A stretch of DNA of 64,000 bases from NCBI RefSeq assembly GCF_001619585.1, contig NZ_LQNT01000009.1, forward strand, positions 124,001-188,000, read 5' to 3'. Shown one piece after another: positions 38,611 to 48,132 of this stretch; position 1 is the stretch's first letter; every line of letters starts with the position of its first letter. Made by a program: the position numbers and the translations under genes. The notes under the pieces were generated by a model. That model saw nothing but the letters and a program-made list of their open reading frames with translations, searched no databases and was not told the DNA's origin. Source of the stretch: Bhargavaea cecembensis (GTDB taxonomy: Bacteria > Bacillota > Bacilli > Bacillales_A > Planococcaceae).

Positions 38611-39672
38611 TTACTTATCTTCGTCGACGAGAAGGTCGAAGATTTCATCCTCGGACTCTTCTTCCTCCTCGACGGCAACCTGAGGACCGTTCAGGCCATA
38701 GGCATCACGGATCTTCCCGGCGATTTCCTGGCGGATATCCGGGTTTTCCTTCAGGAACTGTTTCGAATTCTCGCGGCCCTGCCCAAGGCGTTCTCCGTTG
38801 TACGAGTACCAGGAACCGCTTTTCTGGACGACATCCGTTTCTGCACCGAGGTCAATGATCTCGCCTTCTTTGGAGATCCCTTCACCGTACATGATATCGA
38901 CTTCCGCCGTGCGGAACGGAGGCGCCACCTTGTTCTTGACGACCTTGATCCTTGTGCGGTTACCTACGAAGTCATTGCCCTGCTTGATGGATTCCGCGCG
39001 GCGTACTTCAAGACGCACCGAGCTGTAGAACTTCAGTGCACGGCCGCCCGGCGTGGTTTCGGGGTTACCGAACATCACGCCGACTTTCTCGCGGATCTGG
39101 TTGATGAAGATCGCGATGGTCTTCGATTTATTGATGGCGCCGGAAAGCTTCCGGAGCGCCTGCGACATGAGGCGGGCCTGGAGGCCGACATGGGAATCGC
39201 CCATTTCGCCTTCAATCTCCGCTTTCGGCACGAGTGCCGCGACGGAGTCAATGACGATGATGTCGATCGCGCCGCTGCGTACAAGCGCTTCAGCGATTTC
39301 GAGAGCCTGCTCTCCCGTGTCCGGCTGGGATAGGAGCAGCTCATCGATATTGACGCCCAGCTTCTGTGCATAGACCGGGTCCAGAGCGTGCTCAGCATCG
39401 ATGAAGGCTGCCGAACCGCCTGCCGCCTGCGCTTCCGCGATGGCGTGTAGCGCAACCGTCGTCTTGCCTGAGCTCTCAGGGCCGTAGATTTCAATCACCC
39501 GGCCGCGCGGGTATCCGCCTACGCCGAGCGCAGTGTCAAGGGTGAGTGAACCGCTTGAAGACGTCGAGATCACACGGTCCGTCTGTTCGCCCAATTTCAT
39601 GACGGAACCCTTCCCGAATTGTTTTTCAATCTGTTTCAGTGCCATATCCAATGCAGCTTTGCGATCGCTCAA
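38611..39672 (-). CDS. recA: Recombinase RecA
   Basis: Strand-exchange ATPase and SOS coprotease, 353 residues. Walker [10 protein letters not shown] is at about 64-72; the L1/L2 region shows [12 protein letters not shown] and [19 protein letters not shown]. The C-terminal tail is acidic, as in other RecA proteins. The TTG start is preceded by AGGAGG. It has its own promoter and an upstream LexA box. Position next to cinA is conserved. Confidence 0.98.
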   Translation of the reverse strand: MSDRKAALDMALKQIEKQFGKGSVMKLGEQTDRVISTSSSGSLTLDTALGVGGYPRGRVIEIYGPESSGKTTVALHAIAEAQAAGGSAAFIDAEHALDPVYAQKLGVNIDELLLSQPDTGEQALEIAEALVRSGAIDIIVIDSVAALVPKAEIEGEMGDSHVGLQARLMSQALRKLSGAINKSKTIAIFINQIREKVGVMFGNPETTPGGRALKFYSSVRLEVRRAESIKQGNDFVGNRTRIKVVKNKVAPPFRTAEVDIMYGEGISKEGEIIDLGAETDVVQKSGSWYSYNGERLGQGRENSKQFLKENPDIRQEIAGKIRDAYGLNGPQVAVEEEEESEDEIFDLLVDEDK

Positions 39673-39717
39673 ACTTGTTCCTCCTCATGGGTGTATACTG
39701 GTTTTCTTTCTGTCTCT

Positions 39718-39746
39718 ACTATACTCGGTCATTGAGAAAAACACAA
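39718..39746 (-). promoter_or_regulatory. Promoter of recA
   Basis: On the minus strand TTGTGT, a 17-base spacer and TATAGT, 45 bases before the start codon. Confidence 0.6.
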
Positions 39747-39754
39747 GAAAAAAG

Positions 39755-39768
39755 CGAACATCCATTCG
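39755..39768. promoter_or_regulatory. LexA box of recA
   Basis: CGAACATCCATTCG (complement CGAATGGATGTTCG) fits the SOS consensus and lies just upstream of the recA -35. Confidence 0.8.
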
Positions 39769-39834
39769 ATTTTTATGCAGGCAATATTTGAAACTTGAAC
39801 AGCCTGGCGCCGCGTTTTTGGATATCGGCATAGG

Positions 39835-39865
39835 AAAAGGCGCCGAAATTGAAATTTGCGGCGCC
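39835..39865 (-). terminator. Terminator of cinA
   Basis: Stem GGCGCCG / CGGCGCC, extended by inner A/T pairs, followed by TTTT on the minus strand, nine bases after the cinA stop. Confidence 0.75.
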
Positions 39866-39873
39866 CTGAATGT

Positions 39874-41127
39874 TCATTTTTTCACGTCGGCCGTCTCACC
39901 GATCATCCCGACCAGCATATGCATGGCTGATTTCACCGCGCGGATCCGGTTTGTGTTCCGCATGCCCGAGAGCAGGAGTTCACGGGTCCTGACTTCCTTG
40001 CCGGATGCAATGGCGACCCATACGGTGCCGCCTGGCTGGCCGTCATGAGGATCCGGTCCTGCCGCCCCGGTCAGCCCGACTCCGTAATCGGTGCCGAACT
40101 TTTCCCGGACAGCCCTTGCCATCGCGGAAGCCGCCTCTTCGCTGACGACACCCTTTTCTTCCAGAAGAGAAGCCGGGATTCCGAGCTGCTCCTTTTTTGC
40201 CTCTGCGGTATAGGTCACGACACCCCCGGCCAGCGCGGCGCTGATACCGGGCTGTTCTGCGAGCTCCGCCATAAACAGTCCGGCCGTCAGGCTTTCCGCG
40301 GCGGAAATCGTCAGGCCGTTTCCGATCAGGAGAGCGGCGGCCTTCGAAACCAGTGTCTCGTCATCATAACCGTACAGGTACTTGCCGGCAATCTTTCGGA
40401 TCTGGGCTTCCGCACCGTCCAACAGCCCTGCCGCCTCCTCCACCGTGTCCGCCTTCGCGGTTGCGCGGATCGTCACTTCACCATCGGAAGCGAGAGGGGC
40501 GAGAGTCGGATTCGTCTGATTATCCAGCAGATCTGACATCCGGTGCTCCAGCTCGGCTTCCCCGATTCCATAGAAGCGGAAAACCCGCGAGGCAATCGGC
40601 CCTGTGAAGCCTGCAAGCCTCGCAAGAAGCGGTTTCGCCTGCTCGGTGAACATCGGTTCCATTTCCTTCGGCGGCCCCGGCATCAGGAGATAGTGGCGGC
40701 TGCCCGCGGAAAACAGCATGCCCGGCGCCATGCCATGATGATTCTGCAGGACTGTTGCCCCTTCAAGGATCAGGGCCTGCTTTTTATTGTTGTCGGTCAT
40801 CTCGCGCCCCATGCGGTCGAACCAGGCACGGATCGAGATGAGCGCATCATCATCATAGACAAGCCGGGTGCCGGCATGGCGGGCGATTGTTTCCTTCGTC
40901 AGGTCATCCTTTGTCGGGCCCAGCCCGCCTGTGAAGATGAGCAGGTCAGACCGCGACTCGGCGATCCGGATCGCCTCCTCGAGCCTTCCGGCATTGTCCC
41001 CGACCACGGTATGGAAGTGGACGCTGATGCCCAGTTCGGCAAGCCCTGCCGAAATGTAACGGGCATTCGTGTTATTGATCTGCCCAAGAAGCAATTCGGA
41101 TCCCACAGCAATGATTTCGGCTTTCAC
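39874..41127 (-). CDS. cinA: Competence/damage-inducible protein CinA
   Basis: Two-domain protein of 417 residues. The N-terminal molybdopterin-binding-like domain has VGSELLLGQINNTNARYI (about 7-24) and TGGLGPTKDDLTKE; the C-terminal nicotinamide-nucleotide amidase domain has AESLTAGLFMAELAEQPG, GGVVTYTAEAKKEQLG and GLTGAAGPD. CinA is involved in NAD-related repair and competence. The GTG start follows AAGGGGGAG. Order pgsA-cinA-recA is conserved. Confidence 0.95.
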   Translation of the reverse strand: MKAEIIAVGSELLLGQINNTNARYISAGLAELGISVHFHTVVGDNAGRLEEAIRIAESRSDLLIFTGGLGPTKDDLTKETIARHAGTRLVYDDDALISIRAWFDRMGREMTDNNKKQALILEGATVLQNHHGMAPGMLFSAGSRHYLLMPGPPKEMEPMFTEQAKPLLARLAGFTGPIASRVFRFYGIGEAELEHRMSDLLDNQTNPTLAPLASDGEVTIRATAKADTVEEAAGLLDGAEAQIRKIAGKYLYGYDDETLVSKAAALLIGNGLTISAAESLTAGLFMAELAEQPGISAALAGGVVTYTAEAKKEQLGIPASLLEEKGVVSEEAASAMARAVREKFGTDYGVGLTGAAGPDPHDGQPGGTVWVAIASGKEVRTRELLLSGMRNTNRIRAVKSAMHMLVGMIGETADVKK

Positions 41128-41139
41128 GGTGACTCCCCC

Positions 41140-41718
41140 TTACATAGAATCCAGCAGTACACGGCGGTTTTTATAGAAGTAATCCACGCCTGACCAGACT
41201 GTGAAGATGAGCGCAATGTACAGCATGATCGTTCCGAACGGGATGCCCGCCGCTTCAAAGAAGATATTGTGGAGCAGCAGGAAGATGGTCGCGAGAAGCT
41301 GTGTCGTCGTCTTGATCTTTCCCAGCATATTCGCCGCCACGACTTCCCCGCCGCCTGCCAGGATCAGACGCAGGCCGGTCACTGCAAATTCGCGGCTGAT
41401 GATGATGATCACGACCCAGGAAGGCGCAAAGCCCATCTCCACGAGAATGATCAGAGCCGAGGATACAAGCAGCTTATCCGCCAGAGGGTCAAGGAACTTG
41501 CCCATGTTCGTAACAAGATTATATTTGCGGGCCAGGTGGCCGTCGAACCAGTCGGTCAGCGCCGCGATGATAAAGATGATGCCGCCGATCAGATGCTCAA
41601 CCGGCAGTTCCACGCCTCCTGCATGGATGGTGCCCATGCCGAAGTCAACCAGCATGAACAGGATGAACACCGGGATCAGCAGGACTCGTGCCACGGTGAT
41701 TTTATTAGGTAAATTCAT
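41140..41718 (-). CDS. pgsA: CDP-diacylglycerol-glycerol-3-phosphate 3-phosphatidyltransferase
   Basis: Membrane enzyme that makes phosphatidylglycerol phosphate. It has 192 residues and several transmembrane segments. The CDP-alcohol phosphotransferase motif is complete: [12 protein letters not shown] followed by [10 protein letters not shown] (about 62-88). AAAGGTG precedes the ATG at 41718. A hairpin lies between rodZ and this gene, but the gap is small. Confidence 0.95.
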   Translation of the reverse strand: MNLPNKITVARVLLIPVFILFMLVDFGMGTIHAGGVELPVEHLIGGIIFIIAALTDWFDGHLARKYNLVTNMGKFLDPLADKLLVSSALIILVEMGFAPSWVVIIIISREFAVTGLRLILAGGGEVVAANMLGKIKTTTQLLATIFLLLHNIFFEAAGIPFGTIMLYIALIFTVWSGVDYFYKNRRVLLDSM

Positions 41719-41734
41719 GAATGACGCACCTTTC

Positions 41735-41764
41735 AAAAAAAATAAGTCATCCCTGGAGATGACT
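41735..41764 (-). terminator. Terminator between rodZ and pgsA
   Basis: Stem AGTCATC / GATGACT with a 6-base loop, overlapping the rodZ stop and followed on the minus strand by TATTTTTTTT. It may lower pgsA transcription from the rodZ side. Confidence 0.65.
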
Positions 41765-42656
41765 ATTGTTCAGTGCCGAGCTGGATGATGATGTTCTGGG
41801 TCACCCGTTCCGTCCCGGGGATTTCGTAAGTGAGCGGATTGCCGTTCACGCTGATCTCCACGCCCGGTACATAACCGATGCGGAAACGGAGCCACTGTAC
41901 ATCCTCTGCCTCGATGGTCTCTGTCTGTCCGTTCTCGAGGCTCTTGCTCAAGTACTCTTTCCCGGTGTTGTCGGTCACGGAGATCCAGGAACGTCCCTTT
42001 CCGGTCAGTGTGACGGTCACCTTGTCGGTGCCCGACAGGTTGTAGAAGGTGTTCTCGCCTTCTGACCTGTCGACTGCAAGTTCCGTTTCCGGCTCTTCGG
42101 GCTCTTCCGCCTCTTCAGTGGACTCTTCTTGAGCGGCTTCGTCCTCATCAGAATCCGCATCTTCAGCAGGAGCCGCATCTTCGGCGTCTTCAGGGCCGAC
42201 CTGTTCCACCTGCACGGTGCTCTCTGTTTCGTTGATTTCCTCGGCCGGTTCCGTATCCGCGGCCTGGTTGGCCTTCAGGAACCAGACGATGCCGATGGCC
42301 ACCACGATGAACAGCGCAAGGATGATCTTTGGCATTGCTTCTGCCGCCTTGCCCGCGCGCCTCATGGACGTCCGTCTCATCGTCGGGGCTGACATCCCCG
42401 TCGTTTCTCCCGTGATGAGAGGTTCAGGAGCTTCCGCCTTGTACATGGCCAGCATCTCATCGGCATCCAGACCGACCGCTTCAGCGTATTGCTTGATAAA
42501 CGCCCGGACATAGAATGTGCCGGGCATGATGCTGAACTTGCCTTCTTCAATGGCAGCAAGATAACGTTTCTGTATTTTAGTGATTTCCTGCAAATCTTCA
42601 AGCGAGTAACCTTTCTCCATCCTCGCCTGTTTTAGCCGAGCGCCCAATTCGGACAA
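41763..42656 (-). CDS. rodZ: RodZ-like cell-shape protein (YmfM)
   Basis: Bitopic membrane protein of 297 residues. An N-terminal helix-turn-helix (about 1-70, with [19 protein letters not shown]) is followed by a basic patch, one transmembrane helix (about 112-130), a strongly acidic Glu/Asp/Ala linker (about 135-200) and an extracytoplasmic DUF4115-like domain ending IIIQLGTEQ. RodZ links MreB to the elongasome. The TTG at 42656 follows AGGTG and gives the family N-terminus. The linker is long and low-complexity. Neighbours ymfK and pgsA match B. subtilis. Confidence 0.88.
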   Translation of the reverse strand: MSELGARLKQARMEKGYSLEDLQEITKIQKRYLAAIEEGKFSIMPGTFYVRAFIKQYAEAVGLDADEMLAMYKAEAPEPLITGETTGMSAPTMRRTSMRRAGKAAEAMPKIILALFIVVAIGIVWFLKANQAADTEPAEEINETESTVQVEQVGPEDAEDAAPAEDADSDEDEAAQEESTEEAEEPEEPETELAVDRSEGENTFYNLSGTDKVTVTLTGKGRSWISVTDNTGKEYLSKSLENGQTETIEAEDVQWLRFRIGYVPGVEISVNGNPLTYEIPGTERVTQNIIIQLGTEQ

Positions 42657-42672
42657 CCAAAACACCTGCCTA

Positions 42673-43464
42673 TCAAATATTGAATCCGAAATCCATCCCG
42701 CTCCGGCTCGACATTCTGTCGTTTTCTTCCAGTTTCTCGTAAGTGATTTCTTCATCTTCATCACGTCGGATTTCGATGATGTAATCGAAATCGTCCATCG
42801 TGTACTCAGAAAGACGCACGAACATGTCAGGATGTTCCACGACTTTGATTGCAGGAAGGCGCATGATTTCACGGACAAGCTGCATATGCCGCTCGTCGCT
42901 CGCCTTCCTCGTCACGATCCCGTCCAGGATAAAGACATTATCCGGCGAAAACTCGTCACCCGCAAGCTGGCTCCGGACCGTCTGGCGGAGCATCGTAGAA
43001 GAGAGGAAAATCCACTTCTTGTTCGCGCTCACACTTGCCGCCACGACAGATTCTGTCTTGCCCACCCGCGGCATGCCGCGGATTCCGATCAGCTTGTGGC
43101 CTTCCTGCTTGAAAATCTCGGCCATGAAATCGACGAGTATTCCGAGCTCGTCCCGGATAAAGCGGAATGTCTTTTTGTCATCGGCATCACGCTGGATGTA
43201 CCGGCCGTGCCGGACCGCCAGGACGTCACGGAGTTTGGGATGCCTCAGTTTCCTGACATTGATCATATCCATCGTCGAGGCGATCAGTTCAAACCGCTCG
43301 ATGGCATCATCGTTCTCAGTCCGGAGCAGCATGCCCCTCCTGCCCTGATCCACACCGTTGATTGTCACGATGTTGACACGCAACAGTCCGAGAAGGGAGG
43401 AGATTTCTCCCAAAAGCCCCGGCCGGTTCACTTCAATCTCATATTCCATGTACCACTCACTCAA
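42673..43464 (-). CDS. ymfK: YmfK-family protein (DUF3388, ACT-like N-terminus)
   Basis: Conserved Bacillales protein of 263 residues. The N-terminal 80 residues look like an ACT regulatory domain (YEIEVNRPGLLGEISSLLG); the middle and C-terminal part contain RHGRYIQRDADDKKTFRF and the P-loop-like GIRGMPRVGKTESVVAAS (about 132-149), suggesting a nucleotide-binding domain. I choose TTG 43464, because GGAGGC lies eight bases upstream and the resulting SEWYMEYEIEV aligns with the family start; the later ATG lacks a ribosome site. Function unknown. Confidence 0.87.
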   Translation of the reverse strand: MSEWYMEYEIEVNRPGLLGEISSLLGLLRVNIVTINGVDQGRRGMLLRTENDDAIERFELIASTMDMINVRKLRHPKLRDVLAVRHGRYIQRDADDKKTFRFIRDELGILVDFMAEIFKQEGHKLIGIRGMPRVGKTESVVAASVSANKKWIFLSSTMLRQTVRSQLAGDEFSPDNVFILDGIVTRKASDERHMQLVREIMRLPAIKVVEHPDMFVRLSEYTMDDFDYIIEIRRDEDEEITYEKLEENDRMSSRSGMDFGFNI

Positions 43465-43684
43465 TTTGGGTCGCCTCCATCGGCGCCGGATGCGCAATGT
43501 ATTTCTATCATATCGGATTTGTCATTTGAAGAAAAGGGATAGACGAGGGGATTTCTGACATATAAAAGTCTTTGATCTGTCTGCAGCCTGCAGGCATAGC
43601 AATGAAATCCTGACTTATGAAAAATCATGACTTAATCCCCCTGTCTCCCTCTCACTTAATAGCGGGCTGCTGATTGGACCCATT
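43465..43684. other. Gap upstream of ymfK
   Basis: About 220 bases with no gene. ymfJ, which stands here in B. subtilis, is absent. A -10-like TATGAT (43507-43512, minus) with a poor -35 may serve ymfK-rodZ-pgsA. A CTGCAG palindrome cluster lies near 43580-43595. Confidence 0.5.
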
Positions 43685-43717
43685 AAAAACGGACCGGGGC
43701 TTGCGAGCACCGGTCCG
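43685..43717 (-). terminator. Terminator of the ymfF-ymfH-ymfI operon
   Basis: Stem CGGACCGG / CCGGTCCG extended by inner GC pairs, followed by TTTTT on the minus strand, nine bases after the ymfI stop. Confidence 0.85.
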
Positions 43718-43725
43718 CTGTCTGT

Positions 43726-44460
43726 TCAAATATACCATCCGCCGTTGACCCTGATGATTTCTCCGGTGATGTAGCGGGACTGTTCGCCCAGCAGGAAATC
43801 CACCGTCCCGGCCACGTCTTCAGGAGTACCCGGGCGCATGAGCGGAATCTCGCCGAATGCCATCCGGCGCTCTTCCTCATCCAGGTGGCTGTTCATGGAG
43901 GTCTCGATCCAGCCGGGCGAGACGGCATTCACCAGGACATTCGAGGCGGCCGCTTCCTTGGCGTAGGCTTTGACGAACGCATGGACCGCTCCCTTGACTG
44001 CGGAATAAGCCACTTCCCCGGCTGCTCCGGTGTCGCCCCAAATCGAGCCGATCATCACCACATGGGAAACGGGATGGCGCCGAAGTTTTTCGGAAACCAG
44101 GCCGATATACCGCATTGGGTTGGCAGCATGGACACGCCAGAGTGCGTCCATGTCATCCATATCTGTGTCCGAGAGCAGTTTGGTCACTCCCTGACCGGTG
44201 CAGGAGACGACCGCCTGAAGGTCCCCGGTTGCGGCAGCAAGGCGCTCCCCTCCGTCAGGAGAGGAAAAATCCGCCTGAACCGCCACATACCTCTGGTCGG
44301 GATACATTTCCGCTAAGCGTCTTTCAAGCACTAAAGCTGACTCCCGGGAGGTATTGTAGTGAAGGTACAGTGACCAGCCCGAAGCGGCAAGGCGCTCAGC
44401 GACCGCGGTGCCGATTTCACCGGAGGCGCCGAGCACCGCTGCCGTCCTGAGCGGGATCAC
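43726..44460 (-). CDS. ymfI: SDR-family oxidoreductase YmfI
   Basis: Short-chain dehydrogenase of 244 residues similar to FabG-like enzymes. The cofactor motif VLGASGEIGTAVAERL (about 9-24) is slightly atypical (ASGEIG); the catalytic set is Ser in VVMIGSIWGDTG and the YSAVK motif in VAYSAVKGAVHAF. The C-terminus GEIIRVNGGWYI is FabG-like. The GTG start overlaps the ymfH stop by four bases, with GAAGGGAG upstream. The substrate is unknown. Confidence 0.9.
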   Translation of the reverse strand: MIPLRTAAVLGASGEIGTAVAERLAASGWSLYLHYNTSRESALVLERRLAEMYPDQRYVAVQADFSSPDGGERLAAATGDLQAVVSCTGQGVTKLLSDTDMDDMDALWRVHAANPMRYIGLVSEKLRRHPVSHVVMIGSIWGDTGAAGEVAYSAVKGAVHAFVKAYAKEAAASNVLVNAVSPGWIETSMNSHLDEEERRMAFGEIPLMRPGTPEDVAGTVDFLLGEQSRYITGEIIRVNGGWYI

Positions 44461-45755
44461 TCTCCCTTCGCCGGAGGCTTTACCGTGAATACGGTGCGCG
44501 CCTGCTCGTCTGTGAGCGGCACGAGGACTTCCTGGAGATCCTTCACTTCCAGCGCCTCCAGTGCGGTGACGGTGTCAAACAGATTCATCCCATTGAATGC
44601 ATAGCGGGTAAACTGGTTCGCAATGTATTCGACCGAGTTGAGTGCGCGCATGAAGAAGCCGATCCGTCTTCTGCGCTGACGGTCCAGGTCTTCCTGGCCA
44701 AACGGGAATTTCTCGGAAGCCCACTGCAGGGTGTCCTGGATCTTCCTTGTAAGCTCCTCCGGTTTGGCGCTGTCAGACCCGATGACAGAGAACGCAAAGC
44801 CTTCTTCAGCCGTAAAGTCAGTTGAGAACGATTCGTCGATCAGTCCTTCTTCATACGCTTCCGTATAGAACTTGGAGGTCTTTCCGAACAGGAGGTCGAT
44901 CATGATCTGATAAGCCAGCTCATGCTTCAGGCCTTCCACTCCTTCTTCCGCCAGAGCCGGAAGTTTGATGCCGACATGGACTTTCGGCTTGGAGACATCC
45001 ATCTCCAGGCTGCCTTCCTTCACTGCCGATTCCATCTTTTCCTGAGGGAATTGCCGGACAATCCTCTCAGGCTTGTCGAATGTTTTGGCTTCCTGGTTTT
45101 TCCGGATGAATGCCATCATCTCTTCAGGATCGACCGCTCCAACAGCAAATACGAGCATGTTGGACGGGTGATAAAATGTGTGATAGCACTCATACAGGTG
45201 ATCTGCAGTGATTTTCGAAATCGACTCGACCGTTCCGGCGATGTCGATCTTGACCGGATGTTCCTTATACAGATTCTCGATCGTTCCGAAGTAAGAGCGC
45301 CAGTCCGGAAGGTCATCGTACATCGTGATCTCCTGGCCGATAATCCCCTTTTCCTTTTCGACCGTCTCCTCCGTGAAATAGGGCGCCTGGACAAAATCGA
45401 GGAGCAGTTCAGTATTCGGATAAAGTTTGTCTGTTGCGGAAAAAAGATAAGCGGTGCGTGTAAAGGACGTAAAGGCGTTTGCAGAAGCCCCGTTCATCCC
45501 GAACTTCTGGAATACATCCCCGTCTTCCTTTTCGAACATCTTGTGCTCCAGAAAGTGTGCGATGCCGTCAGGGACCCGGACGATTTCGTCCTTGCCCAGC
45601 GGAACGAAGGTATTGTCAATGGAACCATACCTGGTCGTGAACGAGACATAGGTCTTAGAAAAGCCGGATTTCGGCAGGATAAACACCTGCAGCCCATTCG
45701 GCAGGGTCTCATGGTAAAGCGTTTCGTTGACGCGGCTGTACTCAAGCTTTTGCAT
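44457..45755 (-). CDS. ymfH: M16-family zinc peptidase YmfH
   Basis: Insulinase-type protease of 432 residues. The inverted zinc motif HFLEH, with the downstream Glu in KGIIGQE, is intact, so this is the catalytic partner. The C-terminal R/Y region includes RRRRIGFFMRALNSVEYIAN. In Bacillota, YmfF and YmfH form an uneven pair in which only YmfH has the metal site. AAAGGAGG is upstream of the ATG at 45755, which lies 14 bases inside the ymfF end. Confidence 0.92.
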   Translation of the reverse strand: MQKLEYSRVNETLYHETLPNGLQVFILPKSGFSKTYVSFTTRYGSIDNTFVPLGKDEIVRVPDGIAHFLEHKMFEKEDGDVFQKFGMNGASANAFTSFTRTAYLFSATDKLYPNTELLLDFVQAPYFTEETVEKEKGIIGQEITMYDDLPDWRSYFGTIENLYKEHPVKIDIAGTVESISKITADHLYECYHTFYHPSNMLVFAVGAVDPEEMMAFIRKNQEAKTFDKPERIVRQFPQEKMESAVKEGSLEMDVSKPKVHVGIKLPALAEEGVEGLKHELAYQIMIDLLFGKTSKFYTEAYEEGLIDESFSTDFTAEEGFAFSVIGSDSAKPEELTRKIQDTLQWASEKFPFGQEDLDRQRRRRIGFFMRALNSVEYIANQFTRYAFNGMNLFDTVTALEALEVKDLQEVLVPLTDEQARTVFTVKPPAKGE

Positions 45756-47022
45756 CAGCCGATTCCTCCTTTCCGGAAAGCAGGTAGACAAGCTGACGAT
45801 CGATCTTTCCGGCCATGTCCCGAATATCATCGGCTGTCACAGGCTCCCACTTCGCGATCCATCCTTCAGGCGTAAAACCGCCGGGCAGATCTTTGTACTG
45901 GTCGAAAATCTCGATCTGTCCCCTTGAGGAATCAAGCGCTTCGCGAAGCTGGTTGGCGAGCATGGCCTTTGTCTGGCTCAGCTCGTTGTCGGTGATTTCG
46001 CCCGCCCTCATCACTTCAAGCTGTTCGTCGATCAGTTTCGTCGCCTTTTCTGCTAGTTCCGCATCGATTCCGGCTGAAACGGTGATCAGTCCGTAACGGG
46101 ACAGATAGGAGCTTGCGGCATAGTAAGCCATGCTTTCCTTTTCCCTGACGTTCATGAACAGCTTGGAATGCGGGAAGCCTCCGAAAATACCGTTTGCCAG
46201 CTGCATCTTCGGAAAGTCTTCCGTGCCGAACTTTACAGGTGTGCTGAACCCGATGTGAAGCTTGCCCTGCTTCATGTTCTGCTTTTCCGATACACGGCCT
46301 TCCTTGCCGGTTCCGCGGGCAGCTTTCTCGGGAAGCACGGCCGGTACACGCCCCTCGAAATGGAAAGCTTCTTTGAGGGATGCGGTGATGGCCTTCTCGT
46401 CAACCGCTCCGACGACATAGATCTCAATCTCGTCTTCACCGATCATCCGGCGATACGCCTCCATGACTTTTTCTGGAGTCAGCGCTTCCAGATGAGATTC
46501 TTCGCCGGTGGCCCTGATGGACTCCGGTCCTTCCGGCCGCATCAGGGTCAGCAGCCGTTGCTGTGCATATCGCGTTTTATCATCATACAGGGAGCGGACG
46601 CGTTCAAGAACCGTCTGCTTTTCCCGCTCGAACACCTGAGGCTTGAAGACGCCATCCTGAAGGTTCGGCCGGAGCACGGCATCGGCCAGAAGGCGGATCG
46701 TCCAGTCTGTGATGTCTTCGTCACGGATCAGCCGGTCATCCACGCATTCGGCGTTCACCGACAGATAGTGATAGCCGCCGCGTTTGCCGACATCTGTATA
46801 GTAAAGTGTTCCGTACATAGTCTCGAGCGCCTGCCGGAGTGCCGCCCGGCTCGGATAGGTCTCTGTGCTGTCTTCCAGGATATTGGCCAGGACTGCCCGC
46901 TCAGAGGCCCCTTCCGGTGTGAGGGGCTGTTTGAAACGGATGGAGAACGTCAAAGTCTTGAACTGTTCGGTCCTGCGTACATACAGGCGGACGCCTTGTG
47001 TCAATCGAGTTTCCGTAAACAT
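45742..47022 (-). CDS. ymfF: M16-family peptidase-like protein YmfF (catalytically inactive subunit)
   Basis: Protein of 426 residues with the two-half M16 fold but without the zinc motif: where HXXEH would stand, the sequence reads VLANILEDST (about 43-52). The C-terminal half keeps the substrate-binding region SYLSRYGLITVSAGID. It probably pairs with YmfH as a noncatalytic subunit. The ATG at 47022 is preceded by ACGAGGTG; an earlier ATG overlaps the ribosome site. First gene of the ymfF-ymfH-ymfI operon. Confidence 0.9.
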   Translation of the reverse strand: MFTETRLTQGVRLYVRRTEQFKTLTFSIRFKQPLTPEGASERAVLANILEDSTETYPSRAALRQALETMYGTLYYTDVGKRGGYHYLSVNAECVDDRLIRDEDITDWTIRLLADAVLRPNLQDGVFKPQVFEREKQTVLERVRSLYDDKTRYAQQRLLTLMRPEGPESIRATGEESHLEALTPEKVMEAYRRMIGEDEIEIYVVGAVDEKAITASLKEAFHFEGRVPAVLPEKAARGTGKEGRVSEKQNMKQGKLHIGFSTPVKFGTEDFPKMQLANGIFGGFPHSKLFMNVREKESMAYYAASSYLSRYGLITVSAGIDAELAEKATKLIDEQLEVMRAGEITDNELSQTKAMLANQLREALDSSRGQIEIFDQYKDLPGGFTPEGWIAKWEPVTADDIRDMAGKIDRQLVYLLSGKEESADAKA

Positions 47023-47131
47023 GGGACACCTCGTTTTCATTCAAATTTGTATCAAGTATTCACCAATTCCACTATACCCAACCCGGCGGAGGCATGGCAA
47101 ACTTTGGAGAGTTTTTAGACCGGACAAGTTG

Positions 47132-47162
47132 AAAAAAGCGGGCCCTTTTAAAGGACCCGCTG
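47132..47162 (-). terminator. Terminator of the nup operon
   Basis: Stem AGCGGG-CCTTT / AAAGG-CCCGCT followed by TTTTTT on the minus strand, ten bases after the nupQ stop. Confidence 0.85.
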
Positions 47163-47171
47163 CTGCCGGAG

Positions 47172-48131
47172 TTACCGGCTGCCTTTGATATATGGTTTTC
47201 CGTTCGCCTTCGGCCCGGTTGCCTTGCCGATGAAGCCGGCAAGAGCGAGAATCGTGACAACGTACGGGAGCGCGTGAAGATAGCCTGTCGGAATTTCTTT
47301 AATGAGCGGAATGCTAGGTCCGACAACTGCCAGCGCCTGGGCAAATCCGAAGAAGATGGCTGCCCCCATGGCCCCGATCGGATGCCATTTCCCGAAAATC
47401 ATCGCGGCTAGGGCCATGAAGCCCTGGCCGTTGATGGTCGCGTGTCCGAAGTCACGGGTCATGGTCTGGGAATAGATCGCCCCGCCGATTCCGGCAAGTG
47501 CGCCCGAGATGATGACGGCGATGTAGCGGATCTTGTTGACGTTGACGCCCATCGTGTCCGCCGCCATCGGATGTTCGCCGACCGCACGCAGACGAAGGCC
47601 AAACGGCGTCTTGTAAATCACATACCAGGTAATGATTGCCGCAACGATCGCGAGGATGCTCGAACCGTAGATGCCTTTAAATAACAGGGGCCCGATCACC
47701 GGGATGTCCGACAGCAACGGCACGTCAAAGTTAGGGATCGCTTTCTTGATGAAATCGGTTTGCCCTTTGTCAAAAATCATCTTCGTCAAAAACAGGGCGA
47801 TGGCAAGTCCGAGCATGTTGATGGCGACACCCGAGACAACCTGGTCGGCCCGGAAAGAAATCGACGCAACCGCGTGCAGGATGGCAAACACGCCGGAGAC
47901 GATCATTGCGGCGAGCAGGGCGATCCATGGCGTCCATGCACCGAACGTATCAAAAAAGAACAGATTGAACAGGATCCCGATGAATGCGCCCATGACCATA
48001 AGCCCTTCCAGCGCGATATTGACGACACCCGACCGCTCGGAGAAGACTCCGCCGAGCGCAGTGAAGATCAGCGGCGCAGCGTAGGCGATGGACACCGGCA
48101 CCATAAAGTAAAGGATATCGAGGAAGCCCAT
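47172..48131 (-). CDS. nupQ: Nucleoside ABC transporter permease NupQ
   Basis: Membrane permease of 319 residues with about eight to nine hydrophobic segments and the BPD_transp_2 pattern; conserved features are FSERSGVVNIALEGLM near residue 30 and RAVGEHPMAADTMGVNV near 195. It is the second permease of a BmpA-type nucleoside importer. AAGGAGG lies upstream of the ATG, and the nupP stop is one base before it. Confidence 0.9.
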   Translation of the reverse strand: MGFLDILYFMVPVSIAYAAPLIFTALGGVFSERSGVVNIALEGLMVMGAFIGILFNLFFFDTFGAWTPWIALLAAMIVSGVFAILHAVASISFRADQVVSGVAINMLGLAIALFLTKMIFDKGQTDFIKKAIPNFDVPLLSDIPVIGPLLFKGIYGSSILAIVAAIITWYVIYKTPFGLRLRAVGEHPMAADTMGVNVNKIRYIAVIISGALAGIGGAIYSQTMTRDFGHATINGQGFMALAAMIFGKWHPIGAMGAAIFFGFAQALAVVGPSIPLIKEIPTGYLHALPYVVTILALAGFIGKATGPKANGKPYIKGSR

Positions 48132-48132
48132 G

